Assembly: GCF_003626595.1 (NCBI RefSeq)
Contig: NZ_RBAK01000006.1
Location: forward strand, 186,001 to 250,000
Reading direction: 5' to 3'
DNA length: 64,000 nucleotides
From: Micromonospora endolithica
Lineage (GTDB): Bacteria > Actinomycetota > Actinomycetes > Mycobacteriales > Micromonosporaceae
This document shows positions 32,158-40,059 of the stretch, piece by piece (the stretch's first letter is position 1; every line of letters starts with the position of its first letter). The notes under the pieces are model-generated. The model was not told the origin of the DNA, made no database searches, and saw only the letters and a program-made list of their open reading frames with translations. Both the position numbers and the translations under genes were made by a program.

Positions 32158-35139
32158 ATGGCAGGCCAGCTTGAGGGGTACGCGCTCGGCGTCGACCTCG
32201 GCACCTCGCACACCGTCGCCGTGCTGCGCCGCCCGGACGGGCACACCCGCGCGCTGCTGGTCGGCGGGCAGCCGCTCATCGCCTCTGGCGTGTACGTCGA
32301 CCCCGCCGGGGTGCTGCACGCCGGCGTGGACGCCCAGCGGCTGGCCCGCACCGACCCGGGCCGGTACGAGCCCAACCCGAAGCGTCGCGTCGACGAGCCG
32401 ACGGTGTCGCTGGCCGACCGTCGGTACCGGCCGGCCGAACTGCTGGCCGCGACGTTGCAGGCGGTCGGCCGGGCGGCGGTCGAGGCGGTCGGCTTCCTGC
32501 CCCCGGCGGTGGTCACCTGCCCGGCGACCTGGGGCGATTCCCGCCGCCAGGTGCTCGCCGACGCCCTCGCCTTCGCCGGGTGGCCCACCGCGGCCGAGCA
32601 CACCCTGTCCGGCCCCACCCCGGACGGCACCCGGCTGCTGCGGGAGCCGGTCGCCGCCGCCCGGTACTACACCCAGATCCTGCGCCGGCCGGTGCCGGTC
32701 GGCGGGACGGTCGCGGTGTTCGACCTCGGCGCGGGAACGCTGGACGTCGCCGTGCTGCGCCACGAGGGCGCCGACCCGTGGGGCGACTCCGGATTCTCCG
32801 TCGTGGCGGCCGGCGGTGCCGACGACCTCGGCGGCTTGGACGTCGACGCCGCGTTGCTGGGCCGGCTCGGTGAGCTGGTCGCCGACGCGCACCCGCAGCG
32901 GTGGCGGCGGCTCGTGCACCCGGAGTCGGCCACCGGGTGGCGGGAGCGGCACGAGCTGTGGGACAACGTGCGGGGCGCCAAGGAGATGCTGTCCCGGGTC
33001 ACCGCCGTGCCGGTGGTCGTGCCGGGGGTGGCGGCGCCGGTCACCCTGACCCGCGACGACCTGGAACGGGCGGCCGCGCCGCTGCTGGCCCGCGCCGTGG
33101 CGGTGACCCGGGAGGTGATCGCCGCCGCCGGGCTCGATCCGCGGCAGCTCGCCGGCCTCTTCCTGGTCGGCGGCGCCACCCGGATGCCGATGGTGGCCCG
33201 GCTGCTGCACGCCGAGCTGGGCGTCGCGCCGACCGTACTGGAGCAGCCGGAGCTGCCGGTGGCCGAGGGTGCGCTGACCGACCTGCCGCTGCCCCGGGGA
33301 AGCCGCCCGGTCGCCGCCGCCGGTCCGGCCGCCGCGCCCGGGGCACCGGCTGCGCCCGCGCCACACCCGGCCGGGTCGGATCCGGTGCCGCAAGCGGCCG
33401 TTCCCCGGCAACCGGGATCCGGCGACCCGGCCCGAGCCGCGCACGTCCCGCCGGCGTCGCCCGGGTCCGCCGCTCCGCCCGGGCCGGCGAACGCGGCGGC
33501 GCCCGCACCCACCGCCGTGGCCGGACCGGAGGGGATCACGCCGGCCCTGCCCGCCGGGTCGGCGCCGACCGTGGTCGAGGACACGGCGACCGCCCCGACC
33601 GTGCCCGCGCCGCCGGGTTCGCCGCTCGTCGCGCCCAGTCCGCCGGGGTCGCCGGTGGCCGCCGGGCCGGGTGGCTGGGGGCCGGGCGGGTCCACGCACC
33701 CCGACGGCGCGGCGGGCGTACGCCGGCCGGGAAGCCCGGTGCCCCCGCCACCCGGCGGCGGGGGTCGGACCGGACCGGCGTTTCCCCGCGGCCGGGCGCG
33801 GTGGGTCACCCTCGGTGCGCTGGCCGCCCTCGCCGCGGTGGTCGCCGCGGCGGTGCTGTACCTGACCCGGGACCGCTACCCGGCGCTGGACTTCCGGACG
33901 TCCCTCGTCGAGGTGGCCCGGATCCCCGCCGGCGGAGAGCGGCCGACGGAGATGTTCACCGCGATGCTCGGCGACCGGGCGTACCTGGCACACCGGCTGC
34001 CCGACGGGCGGCTGGAGGTGGTGGCCGTCGACGCGGACACCGGTGACCCGGCGTGGCGTCGGCAGACCACCGTGTCGTCGCAGCGGTGGGAGGGGATCGT
34101 CGCCCTGCCCGGGGCTGTCGCGGTCCTCGCCGACGCGATCGGCGACGACACGCCCCGCGACCTGGTGGTGCTCGACGGCGGCAGCGGCGCGCAGCGGTGG
34201 ACCCGGTCGGTGCGCGGCGGCGACCGGGTGCTCTACGGCGAGGGGACCGCGGTGCTGGTGGACCGGGCCGGCAACCGGCTGGTCGGCCTGCGCCTGGCCG
34301 ACGGCTTCGAGAAGTGGTCGGAGCCCAACCCGACCGACCAGTACGGCGGCACCCGGACCAGTGTCCACCCGGTCCTCACCGACGAGGCGCTGGGCGGCCC
34401 GGCGTACCTCGACGGCTCCCCGCGCGACCCGTGGCGCGGCGAGGTGCGCCGGATCGTGCAGGTGGGCGCCGACCGTACGGTGCGGTCCGTCGACGTGGTC
34501 AGTGGCGAGATCGTCCGCACCCGGCCCGGGATCGCCGCACCCGACGACCTGCTGGTGGCGCACGGGGACCGGCTGTACGTCGCCCGCAACGAGCCCCGGT
34601 ACCAGTTGCTGGCGTACGACCTGACCAGCGACGCCCAGCCGATCGTGCTGTACACCGCGGACGACGACCGCAGGCGGCCGGAGGCGCTGGTCCCGTGCGG
34701 TGAGCGGCGGGCGTGCCTGCTGGAGGTCACCGGCGGCGACGACGCGACCGCCGAGGTGGTGGCGGCCACCGAGAAGGAGGTGAAGCGCTGGTCGGCGCCG
34801 AAGGCGACCCGGCTGGTCCCGCTCGGCGAGCACCTGCTGGCCCGGCGCACCTCCCCGGAGTCGGCCGGCACCCTGTTCGCCCCGGACGGGCGGGCGGTGC
34901 TGCGCGACCGGGGCGGGGTGGCGGTCCGGCTGGACGCGGGCAACCTGCTGCTCTTCGCCGACCCGCTGACCTCGGCCGAGGACGACCCCAGCGTGGCCGG
35001 GCTGCCGGTGGCCACCGGGGTGGTGGCCGAGATGGGCCGGCTGGAGGACGTACGCGGCGAGACGTGCTCGTGGAACACCAGCGTGATCGCCTGCGGGTCG
35101 GCAGAGGACTTCGTCCTCCACCGGTTCGCCGACGACTAG
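32158..35139 (+). CDS. Hsp70 ATPase fused through a membrane helix to an extracellular beta-propeller
   Basis: 993 aa from ATG 32158 (GCGGAGG upstream). Residues ~1-375 are an actin-like Hsp70 ATPase: phosphate-1 LGVDLGTSHTVAVL, phosphate-2 AVFDLGAGTLDVAVL and the adenosine motif LFLVGGATRMPMVARLL. There is no DnaK substrate-binding domain. Instead comes a ~165-residue Pro/Ala/Gly linker, one membrane helix (about 549-571, WVTLGALAALAAVVAAAVLYL region) and a ~420-residue external region with PQQ/WD-like blades (VVAVDADTGDPAWRRQT, VVLDGGSGAQRWTR). The layout suggests an ATPase switch coupled to an outside sensor or binding propeller. The function is unknown; chaperoning of client proteins is not supported. 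Confidence 0.82.
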   Translation: MAGQLEGYALGVDLGTSHTVAVLRRPDGHTRALLVGGQPLIASGVYVDPAGVLHAGVDAQRLARTDPGRYEPNPKRRVDEPTVSLADRRYRPAELLAATLQAVGRAAVEAVGFLPPAVVTCPATWGDSRRQVLADALAFAGWPTAAEHTLSGPTPDGTRLLREPVAAARYYTQILRRPVPVGGTVAVFDLGAGTLDVAVLRHEGADPWGDSGFSVVAAGGADDLGGLDVDAALLGRLGELVADAHPQRWRRLVHPESATGWRERHELWDNVRGAKEMLSRVTAVPVVVPGVAAPVTLTRDDLERAAAPLLARAVAVTREVIAAAGLDPRQLAGLFLVGGATRMPMVARLLHAELGVAPTVLEQPELPVAEGALTDLPLPRGSRPVAAAGPAAAPGAPAAPAPHPAGSDPVPQAAVPRQPGSGDPARAAHVPPASPGSAAPPGPANAAAPAPTAVAGPEGITPALPAGSAPTVVEDTATAPTVPAPPGSPLVAPSPPGSPVAAGPGGWGPGGSTHPDGAAGVRRPGSPVPPPPGGGGRTGPAFPRGRARWVTLGALAALAAVVAAAVLYLTRDRYPALDFRTSLVEVARIPAGGERPTEMFTAMLGDRAYLAHRLPDGRLEVVAVDADTGDPAWRRQTTVSSQRWEGIVALPGAVAVLADAIGDDTPRDLVVLDGGSGAQRWTRSVRGGDRVLYGEGTAVLVDRAGNRLVGLRLADGFEKWSEPNPTDQYGGTRTSVHPVLTDEALGGPAYLDGSPRDPWRGEVRRIVQVGADRTVRSVDVVSGEIVRTRPGIAAPDDLLVAHGDRLYVARNEPRYQLLAYDLTSDAQPIVLYTADDDRRRPEALVPCGERRACLLEVTGGDDATAEVVAATEKEVKRWSAPKATRLVPLGEHLLARRTSPESAGTLFAPDGRAVLRDRGGVAVRLDAGNLLLFADPLTSAEDDPSVAGLPVATGVVAEMGRLEDVRGETCSWNTSVIACGSAEDFVLHRFADD

Positions 35140-35142
35140 GTG

Positions 35143-35778
35143 CTACCGGCCCGCGACGTCCGGGACGGCCAGCCGGGGATTGCACCCCGCCGCCACGACG
35201 CGCATCACGAAGCCGGCGACCTCCTCCAACTGGCGTGCGCTGCCCAGCCCACCGACCACCGCGGTCCGCGCACCGAGATCTCCGGCCAGCGTGCCGGTGG
35301 TTTCGAGCGCCTCGGGCTGGTCACCGCAGATCGCCACGACAGGTGCGGAGTCATGCGGCCCCGAGTAGGGCCAGGAGGCTCCCGCGAACAGGTGGAACGC
35401 CTTCACCACGTGCGCTCCCCGCGCGACCCGGGCGACCAGCTCGGCCGCCGAGTCCGACGACGGCTTCAGCTGCCCGGTGGCGTAGTCGACGGCGTTGGTG
35501 CAGTCGATCACCGTCCGGCCGCTCAGGGACCCGTCAGCGCCGCCGACGAGGACGAGCGCTTCCGCCAGGCCCTCCCACGCCACCGCGACCACGACCACCT
35601 CCACCCGCGCCGCGAAGTCGGCGGGGACGACCGCCCGGGCCGCGCCGCCGATCTGGCCGGCCACCCGGTCGGCCCTCCGCGGATCGCGTCCGGTCACCAT
35701 GACCACGTGCCCGGCGCCGGCCCACGCCCGGCCGAGCGTGGTGGCGAGGTGGCCCGTTCCCAGGATTCCTACCTTCAC
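35143..35778 (-). CDS. NADPH-dependent F420 reductase-like oxidoreductase
   Basis: 211 aa from ATG 35778. The N-terminal Rossmann motif KVGILGTGHLATTLGRAW is followed by MVTGRDP (NADP preference at the second strand). VVVVAVAWEGLAEAL, VIDCTNAV and VVKAFHLFAG are typical of the F420H2:NADP oxidoreductase/NAD-binding-2 group. The reaction is probably hydride transfer between NADPH and a flavin-like cofactor or small substrate. It is divergent from the HxlR gene with a shared inverted repeat, and it ends 3 bases from the convergent Hsp70-like gene. Confidence 0.8.
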   Translation of the reverse strand: MKVGILGTGHLATTLGRAWAGAGHVVMVTGRDPRRADRVAGQIGGAARAVVPADFAARVEVVVVAVAWEGLAEALVLVGGADGSLSGRTVIDCTNAVDYATGQLKPSSDSAAELVARVARGAHVVKAFHLFAGASWPYSGPHDSAPVVAICGDQPEALETTGTLAGDLGARTAVVGGLGSARQLEEVAGFVMRVVAAGCNPRLAVPDVAGR

Positions 35779-35827
35779 CGTTCTCTCCTCGTCTGGGGGA
35801 TGACCCGGGAAACGCTAGGAGGCCGGT

Positions 35828-35845
35828 TCCTACCGTTTGGTAGGA
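35828..35845. promoter_or_regulatory. operator TCCTACC-N4-GGTAGGA between reductase and HxlR genes
   Basis: Perfect 7-4-7 inverted repeat midway between the two divergent start codons (35778 and 35866). The TACC-N4-GGTA core suits a winged-helix HxlR dimer, so autoregulation with control of the reductase is the likely role. Confidence 0.6.
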
Positions 35846-35865
35846 GACGCTGCGACCCTGGACGG

Positions 35866-36231
35866 ATGATCGACGGCACCTGCCAGACGTTCGTGTCGGA
35901 CTGCCATGTCCGCGCGGCGGTCGAACTCATCAACCACACCTGGGACCCGGTGGTCCTGTCGGCGCTGCGAGCCGGCCCGACGAGACGCAACGACCTGCTC
36001 GGCCGTATCGGGGGCATCAGCGACAAGGTCCTGACGCAGACACTGCACCGGCTACGGACCCGGGGCCTGGTCGCCCGACTGGACCGTGACGGACGGGTGC
36101 CGGGAGGTCGCGGTGCCGTCTACCGGCTGTCGCCTCTGGGGCAGTCGTTCGCCGAGGGCCCGCTGGCACAACTGGCCCAGTGGGCCGCGGCGAACCAGGC
36201 AGCACTCACCGGCTCGTCGACACCGTCGTGA
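35866..36231 (+). CDS. HxlR-family winged-helix transcriptional regulator
   Basis: 121 aa from ATG 35866 (the longer open frame upstream runs through the divergent gene). Family pattern: CHVRAAVELINHTWDPVVLSAL (start of the winged helix), RRNDLLGRIGGISDKVLTQTL (recognition helix region) and RGLVARLDRDGRVPGGRGAVYRLSPLGQ (wing). A Cys near residue 6 (GTC) and another at 14 (DCH) could sense electrophiles, as in several HxlR relatives. It probably represses or activates the divergent reductase gene through the 35828-35845 repeat. Confidence 0.88.
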   Translation: MIDGTCQTFVSDCHVRAAVELINHTWDPVVLSALRAGPTRRNDLLGRIGGISDKVLTQTLHRLRTRGLVARLDRDGRVPGGRGAVYRLSPLGQSFAEGPLAQLAQWAAANQAALTGSSTPS

Positions 36232-36313
36232 CCGGCGACGACCTGTGCGACGGTGACCGTGCCCTGCTGCCGTCCGCTCGCGGCGACGCCGGTCGCGCGG
36301 TTACCCTGCGACG

Positions 36314-36862
36314 GTGGTGGAGGATGCGGATGCCGACCGGCTGGCGGCGTCGCTGGCCGGGCGCCTCGACGCGGTCACCTTCACCGACCTGACCACGGAC
36401 CAGGTCACCGCCCGGCTGATCGACGCGGTGGCGGACTGGGCGGGGGAGCAGGGTTGGCGGGTCTACCGGCGGGCACCCAGCGTGCTGCCGCTGCCGCCAC
36501 CGATGTCCGCCCGGCAGTCGGTGCTCGACGTGGCCTGCGCCCGCCCCGACGGTCCGCCGGTGGTGGTCGAGGTCGATCACGGCACGCGCCGCCGCACGTG
36601 GGAGAAGCTGCTCGCCGAGGCCGACGCGGGACGGGTCACGCTCTGGGTGCGGTGGGGCGCCGGCCGGTTCACCGCGCCGCCGCCGCCGATCCGGATGGTG
36701 TCCTGCGCGGTGCACCGACGGCCGGACCCGACCGGCGTCCTGCACAGTCGCCGCCCCCGCGCCGATCGGCTGCCGCCGGTGCACTCCGCCGTGCCGCAGG
36801 GGTCGGTGGACGCCGTCGAGCTGCCGTTGCCGCCGACGGTGTCGCCCGGCGCCGAGGGCTGA
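36314..36862 (+). CDS. hypothetical protein with a PD-(D/E)xK-like core
   Basis: 182 aa from GTG 36314 (a second GTG follows directly). No known family. Residues ~55-110 read SVLDVACARPDG, PVVVEVDHGTRRRTWEKLL and VTLWVRWG. This is a strand with Asp, a strand with Glu-x-Asp, a helix starting with basic residues, then a strand, the order seen in restriction-endonuclease-like folds, although the Lys of E-x-K is absent. The C-terminal part is Pro/Arg-rich. The nuclease likeness is weak inference; no partner gene is near. Confidence 0.5.
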   Translation: MVEDADADRLAASLAGRLDAVTFTDLTTDQVTARLIDAVADWAGEQGWRVYRRAPSVLPLPPPMSARQSVLDVACARPDGPPVVVEVDHGTRRRTWEKLLAEADAGRVTLWVRWGAGRFTAPPPPIRMVSCAVHRRPDPTGVLHSRRPRADRLPPVHSAVPQGSVDAVELPLPPTVSPGAEG

Positions 36863-36866
36863 GCCT

Positions 36867-37790
36867 TCAGACCTCCCGCACCGCGTCGGCGAAGGCCCGG
36901 GGCGCCTCCTGGGGAAGGTTGTGCCCGACGCCCCCGCTGACGGTCCGGTGTTCGTACCGGCCGGTGAACTGCGCGCGGTAGACGCTCGGCTCCAGATGCG
37001 GTGCGCCGTTGGCGTCCCCCTCCAGGGTGATCGTGGGTACCGCGATCGTCGGCTTGCCGGCCAGCCGCTTCTCGATGTCGTCGTACTGGGGTTCACCGGG
37101 CACGAGGCCGAGCCGCCACCGGTAATTGTGGATCACTATCTCGACGTGGTCGGGGTTGTCCCACGAGGCGGCGCTACGGTCGAATGTCGCGTCGTCGAAC
37201 TCCCACTTCGGGGACGCCGTCCGCCAGATCAGCCGGGCGAAGTCGGCCAGGTTCCGCGCGTACCCTTCCCGGCCGCGTTCGGTGGCGAAGTAGTACTGGT
37301 ACCACCAGGCGTGTTCGGCGACCGGCGAGAGCGGAACCCGGCCCGAGTCCTGGCCCGCGATCAGATACCCGCTCACCGCGACCAGACCCCGGCAACGCTC
37401 GGGCCACAGTGCGGCGAGCACGCCGGCCGTCCGGCCGCCCCAGTCGAATCCGGCCAGCGTCGCCTGCTCCACCCCGAGTGCGTCCATCAGCGCGACGATG
37501 TCCAGGGCCATGGCCGCCGGCTGGCCGTTGCGGACCGCGTCCGCCGACCGGAACCGGGTCGTGCCGTACCCACGGATGTGCGGCACGACGACCCGGTGGC
37601 CGGCGTCGGTGAGCAGCGGCACGACGTCGACGAAACTGTGGATGTCGTACGGCCAGCCGTGCAGGAGGACGACGGCCGGGCCGTCGGGCGGACCGGCATC
37701 GACGTAACCGACGTTCAGGACCCCGGCGTCGACCTGCCGGACGGTCTCGGGGAGGGCTGCCGAGCCGGTCCCGGAGCGGTTGTCGTCCAT
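36867..37790 (-). CDS. alpha/beta hydrolase of the epoxide hydrolase/dehalogenase type
   Basis: 307 aa from ATG 37790 with GAGGAG upstream. The oxyanion-loop motif HGWPYD (HGxP), nucleophile elbow GFDWGG with Asp instead of Ser, and the late His in GVGHNLPQEAP point to Asp-nucleophile enzymes (epoxide hydrolases, haloalkane or fluoroacetate dehalogenases). The cap region (about 130-210) contains WWYQYYFATERG. These enzymes open epoxides or displace halide via an ester intermediate in the cytosol. The physiological substrate is unknown. No regulator or partner gene is adjacent. Confidence 0.85.
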   Translation of the reverse strand: MDDNRSGTGSAALPETVRQVDAGVLNVGYVDAGPPDGPAVVLLHGWPYDIHSFVDVVPLLTDAGHRVVVPHIRGYGTTRFRSADAVRNGQPAAMALDIVALMDALGVEQATLAGFDWGGRTAGVLAALWPERCRGLVAVSGYLIAGQDSGRVPLSPVAEHAWWYQYYFATERGREGYARNLADFARLIWRTASPKWEFDDATFDRSAASWDNPDHVEIVIHNYRWRLGLVPGEPQYDDIEKRLAGKPTIAVPTITLEGDANGAPHLEPSVYRAQFTGRYEHRTVSGGVGHNLPQEAPRAFADAVREV

Positions 37791-38042
37791 CGGGTGCTCC
37801 TCGGGATCGGGTCGTGGCTCGGACCGCGCCGGACCGCCCATGAATACTAGGAATCCGGCCCCCGACACGTCCCCGGAACGCCGAAGAACAGGCCCCCGGG
37901 GACGGTACGGACGCCCCTCGGGCACGGTCGCCCGGGACGGTGACGGGACCACCCGGTCGCCGCACGGCACCTAGGATGAGCCCCGCAGAGCGCGCCGCGT
38001 GACAACCGGCTGCGGCGCCGCCGGTCGACCTGGGGAGGTCTC

Positions 38043-38888
38043 GTGACGGCACCGTCGGTTCCGGGCGGAGACGAGCGGCGGGGCGCCGACCGGATCGACA
38101 CCACCGTGGTGCATCCGGCCCGCCGCTACAACTACTGGCTCGGCGGCAAGGACAACTTCGCCGTCGACCGGGAGTCCGGCGACCAGATCGCCGCCGTCTA
38201 CCCGGCCATCCGCACGCTGGCCCGGGAGAACCGCGCCTTTCTCGGCCGGGCGGTGCGGTTCCTCGCCGAGGAGGCCGGGGTCCGGCAGTTCCTCGACATC
38301 GGCACCGGCATCCCGAGCGCCGACAACACCCACGAGGTGGCCCAGGCCGTGGCCCCCGAGTCCCGGGTGGTCTACGTCGACAACGACCCGATGGTGCTGG
38401 TGCACGCCCGCGCGTTGCTGACCAGCAGTCCGGCCGGGGCCACCGCCTACCTCGACGCCGACCTGCGCGATCCGGAGCGGATCCTCGGCGATCCGCAACT
38501 GGCCGCCACCCTGGACCTGTCCCGGCCGGTGGCCCTGGTGCTGGTCGCGGTCGCGCACTTCCTGACCGACGAGGACCGCCCGCACGAGCGGGTCGCCCGG
38601 CTGGTCGACGCGCTGCCCGCCGGGAGTTGGCTGGCGCTGACCCACTTCACCACCGACCACATTCCCGCCGCGATCGTCGAGCGGATGTACGCCGAGTTCG
38701 CCGCCGGCCGGATGAAGCAGGACACCGTCCCCCGGGACCGGGCCGGGTTCGCCCGGTTCTTCGACGGCCTGGAACTGGTCGAGCCGGGCATCGTCCCGGT
38801 GACCGAGTGGCGACCACGGGTGCCGCCGGAGCAGCGCCCGTCGCTGGCCGAGGCCTCCATCTACGGCGCGGTGGCCCGCAAGCCCTGA
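38043..38888 (+). CDS. DUF574-type SAM-dependent methyltransferase (paralogue 2)
   Basis: 281 aa from GTG 38043. It shares YWLGGKDNFAVDRE, FLDIGTGIPSADNTHEVA and VVYVDNDPMVLVHARALL with the 530-1366 gene and ends in the same way (the ELVEPGIVPVTEWRP region). The two were probably duplicated long ago, since only the motif blocks are near identical. The SAM-binding site is intact; the substrate is unknown. It stands alone between an epoxide-hydrolase-like gene and a secreted protein. Confidence 0.88.
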   Translation: MTAPSVPGGDERRGADRIDTTVVHPARRYNYWLGGKDNFAVDRESGDQIAAVYPAIRTLARENRAFLGRAVRFLAEEAGVRQFLDIGTGIPSADNTHEVAQAVAPESRVVYVDNDPMVLVHARALLTSSPAGATAYLDADLRDPERILGDPQLAATLDLSRPVALVLVAVAHFLTDEDRPHERVARLVDALPAGSWLALTHFTTDHIPAAIVERMYAEFAAGRMKQDTVPRDRAGFARFFDGLELVEPGIVPVTEWRPRVPPEQRPSLAEASIYGAVARKP

Positions 38889-39068
38889 CCTGCCCCCGCC
38901 TCGGGTGCGCTCCGGCCGGCGGACGGCCAGGTGTGGCGCGTCCCGGTTGCCGGCGACCCCCGCCGGGCCAGTTCTTACGAGACGACGACGTTTACCGCGC
39001 CGCGCTGGCGGGCGGAGTCGGCCGTTGGTTGGGTCGAGCCGTACGGATGTCGTCGTGGAGGGGGACGA

Positions 39069-40046
39069 ATGATGAGGACTGTTCGGCGGGCCCGGACCCT
39101 GGTGGCGGCCGCGACCGTCGGTCTGCTGGCGCTTCCGACCGCCGGCCCGGCCAGCGCCGCACCGGCAGGCACGCCCAGGGCTCTCGCGCTATCCAGCTCG
39201 GTGTCGCCGCCGGTGATCACCGCCGGCCAGACCGCCACCCAGACCATCACAATGTCCCGCGCCGCGCCTGTCGGCGGGATGGACGTCTTCGTCTACGGCG
39301 ACGCGCGGTACAACGATTTCACCAGCGGTCGCGTGCACCTGCCGGCCGGGGCGACCAGCGTCAGCTTCCCGATCCGGGTCGGCTCGTACGCCGTGCCGAC
39401 CACTGTGGCGCTGCACGCGCAGGTGAGCGGGCGCAGCCTGCAACGGGTGGCCGAGGTCGTCGTCCGGCCGCCGACCGACCAGGCAGTGGCCGAGCTGCGC
39501 TTCACGCCCCGGGTGGCCCTGGCGAACACGTGGACGACCGGCGTGGTGGTGTTGCGGAGTCCCGCGCCGCAGGGCGGTGTCACCGTCGACGTCCGGCGCA
39601 ACACCTCGTACGGACCAGTGGTCATCATGCCCCTGGCGGTGACCGTTCCCGCCGGCAGCACCACCGCCACCTTCGACGCCTGGGTGGACAGCATCAGCGA
39701 GGCCGAGATCATCCGACCCTCGGCGCACCTGGGTGCCAGCGCGGCGGCGACCGAGCTGGTGGTGCTGCCGAACCGGTTCGATCTGGGGCCCGGCTACGCC
39801 AGGCGCGGCGCGGTGACCGAGGCCGCGATCGGGATCGGCGCGGCCCCGAACCCCGACGGCGTCACGATCGCGCTGACCACCACCACCGAAGGGGTGACCG
39901 TGCCGCCGTCGGTCTTCGTTCCGCCCGGCAGCCCGGGCACCACCTTCCCGGTCACCGTCAGCGAGTCGGCCTCGGTTTCCGAGCCGGCGTCCATCACCGC
40001 GACCTGGAACGGCACGTCGGTCACCGAGAGTCTCGTCATCGGCTGA
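39069..40046 (+). CDS. secreted protein with Ig-like beta-sandwich repeats
   Basis: 325 aa; two ATGs (39069 and 39072) follow GAGGGGG, and the second has the better spacing. A Sec signal (about 1-30) is cleaved near ASAAPAG. Three ~95-residue beta-rich units follow, each ending in a PAG/PPG-x-S/T-x-x-F motif (LPAGATSVSFPI, VPAGSTTATFDA, VPPGSPGTTFPV), like repeated Ig/Calx-type or adhesion domains. No membrane anchor is present, so it should be released or wall-associated. Function unknown. Confidence 0.7.
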   Translation: MMRTVRRARTLVAAATVGLLALPTAGPASAAPAGTPRALALSSSVSPPVITAGQTATQTITMSRAAPVGGMDVFVYGDARYNDFTSGRVHLPAGATSVSFPIRVGSYAVPTTVALHAQVSGRSLQRVAEVVVRPPTDQAVAELRFTPRVALANTWTTGVVVLRSPAPQGGVTVDVRRNTSYGPVVIMPLAVTVPAGSTTATFDAWVDSISEAEIIRPSAHLGASAAATELVVLPNRFDLGPGYARRGAVTEAAIGIGAAPNPDGVTIALTTTTEGVTVPPSVFVPPGSPGTTFPVTVSESASVSEPASITATWNGTSVTESLVIG

Positions 40047-40059
40047 CCGCCGGGGCGGG

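Noticed and set aside
31894..35121. 1075-codon minus-strand open frame
   Set aside because: Antisense shadow of the Hsp70/propeller gene; no recognisable domain or RBS.
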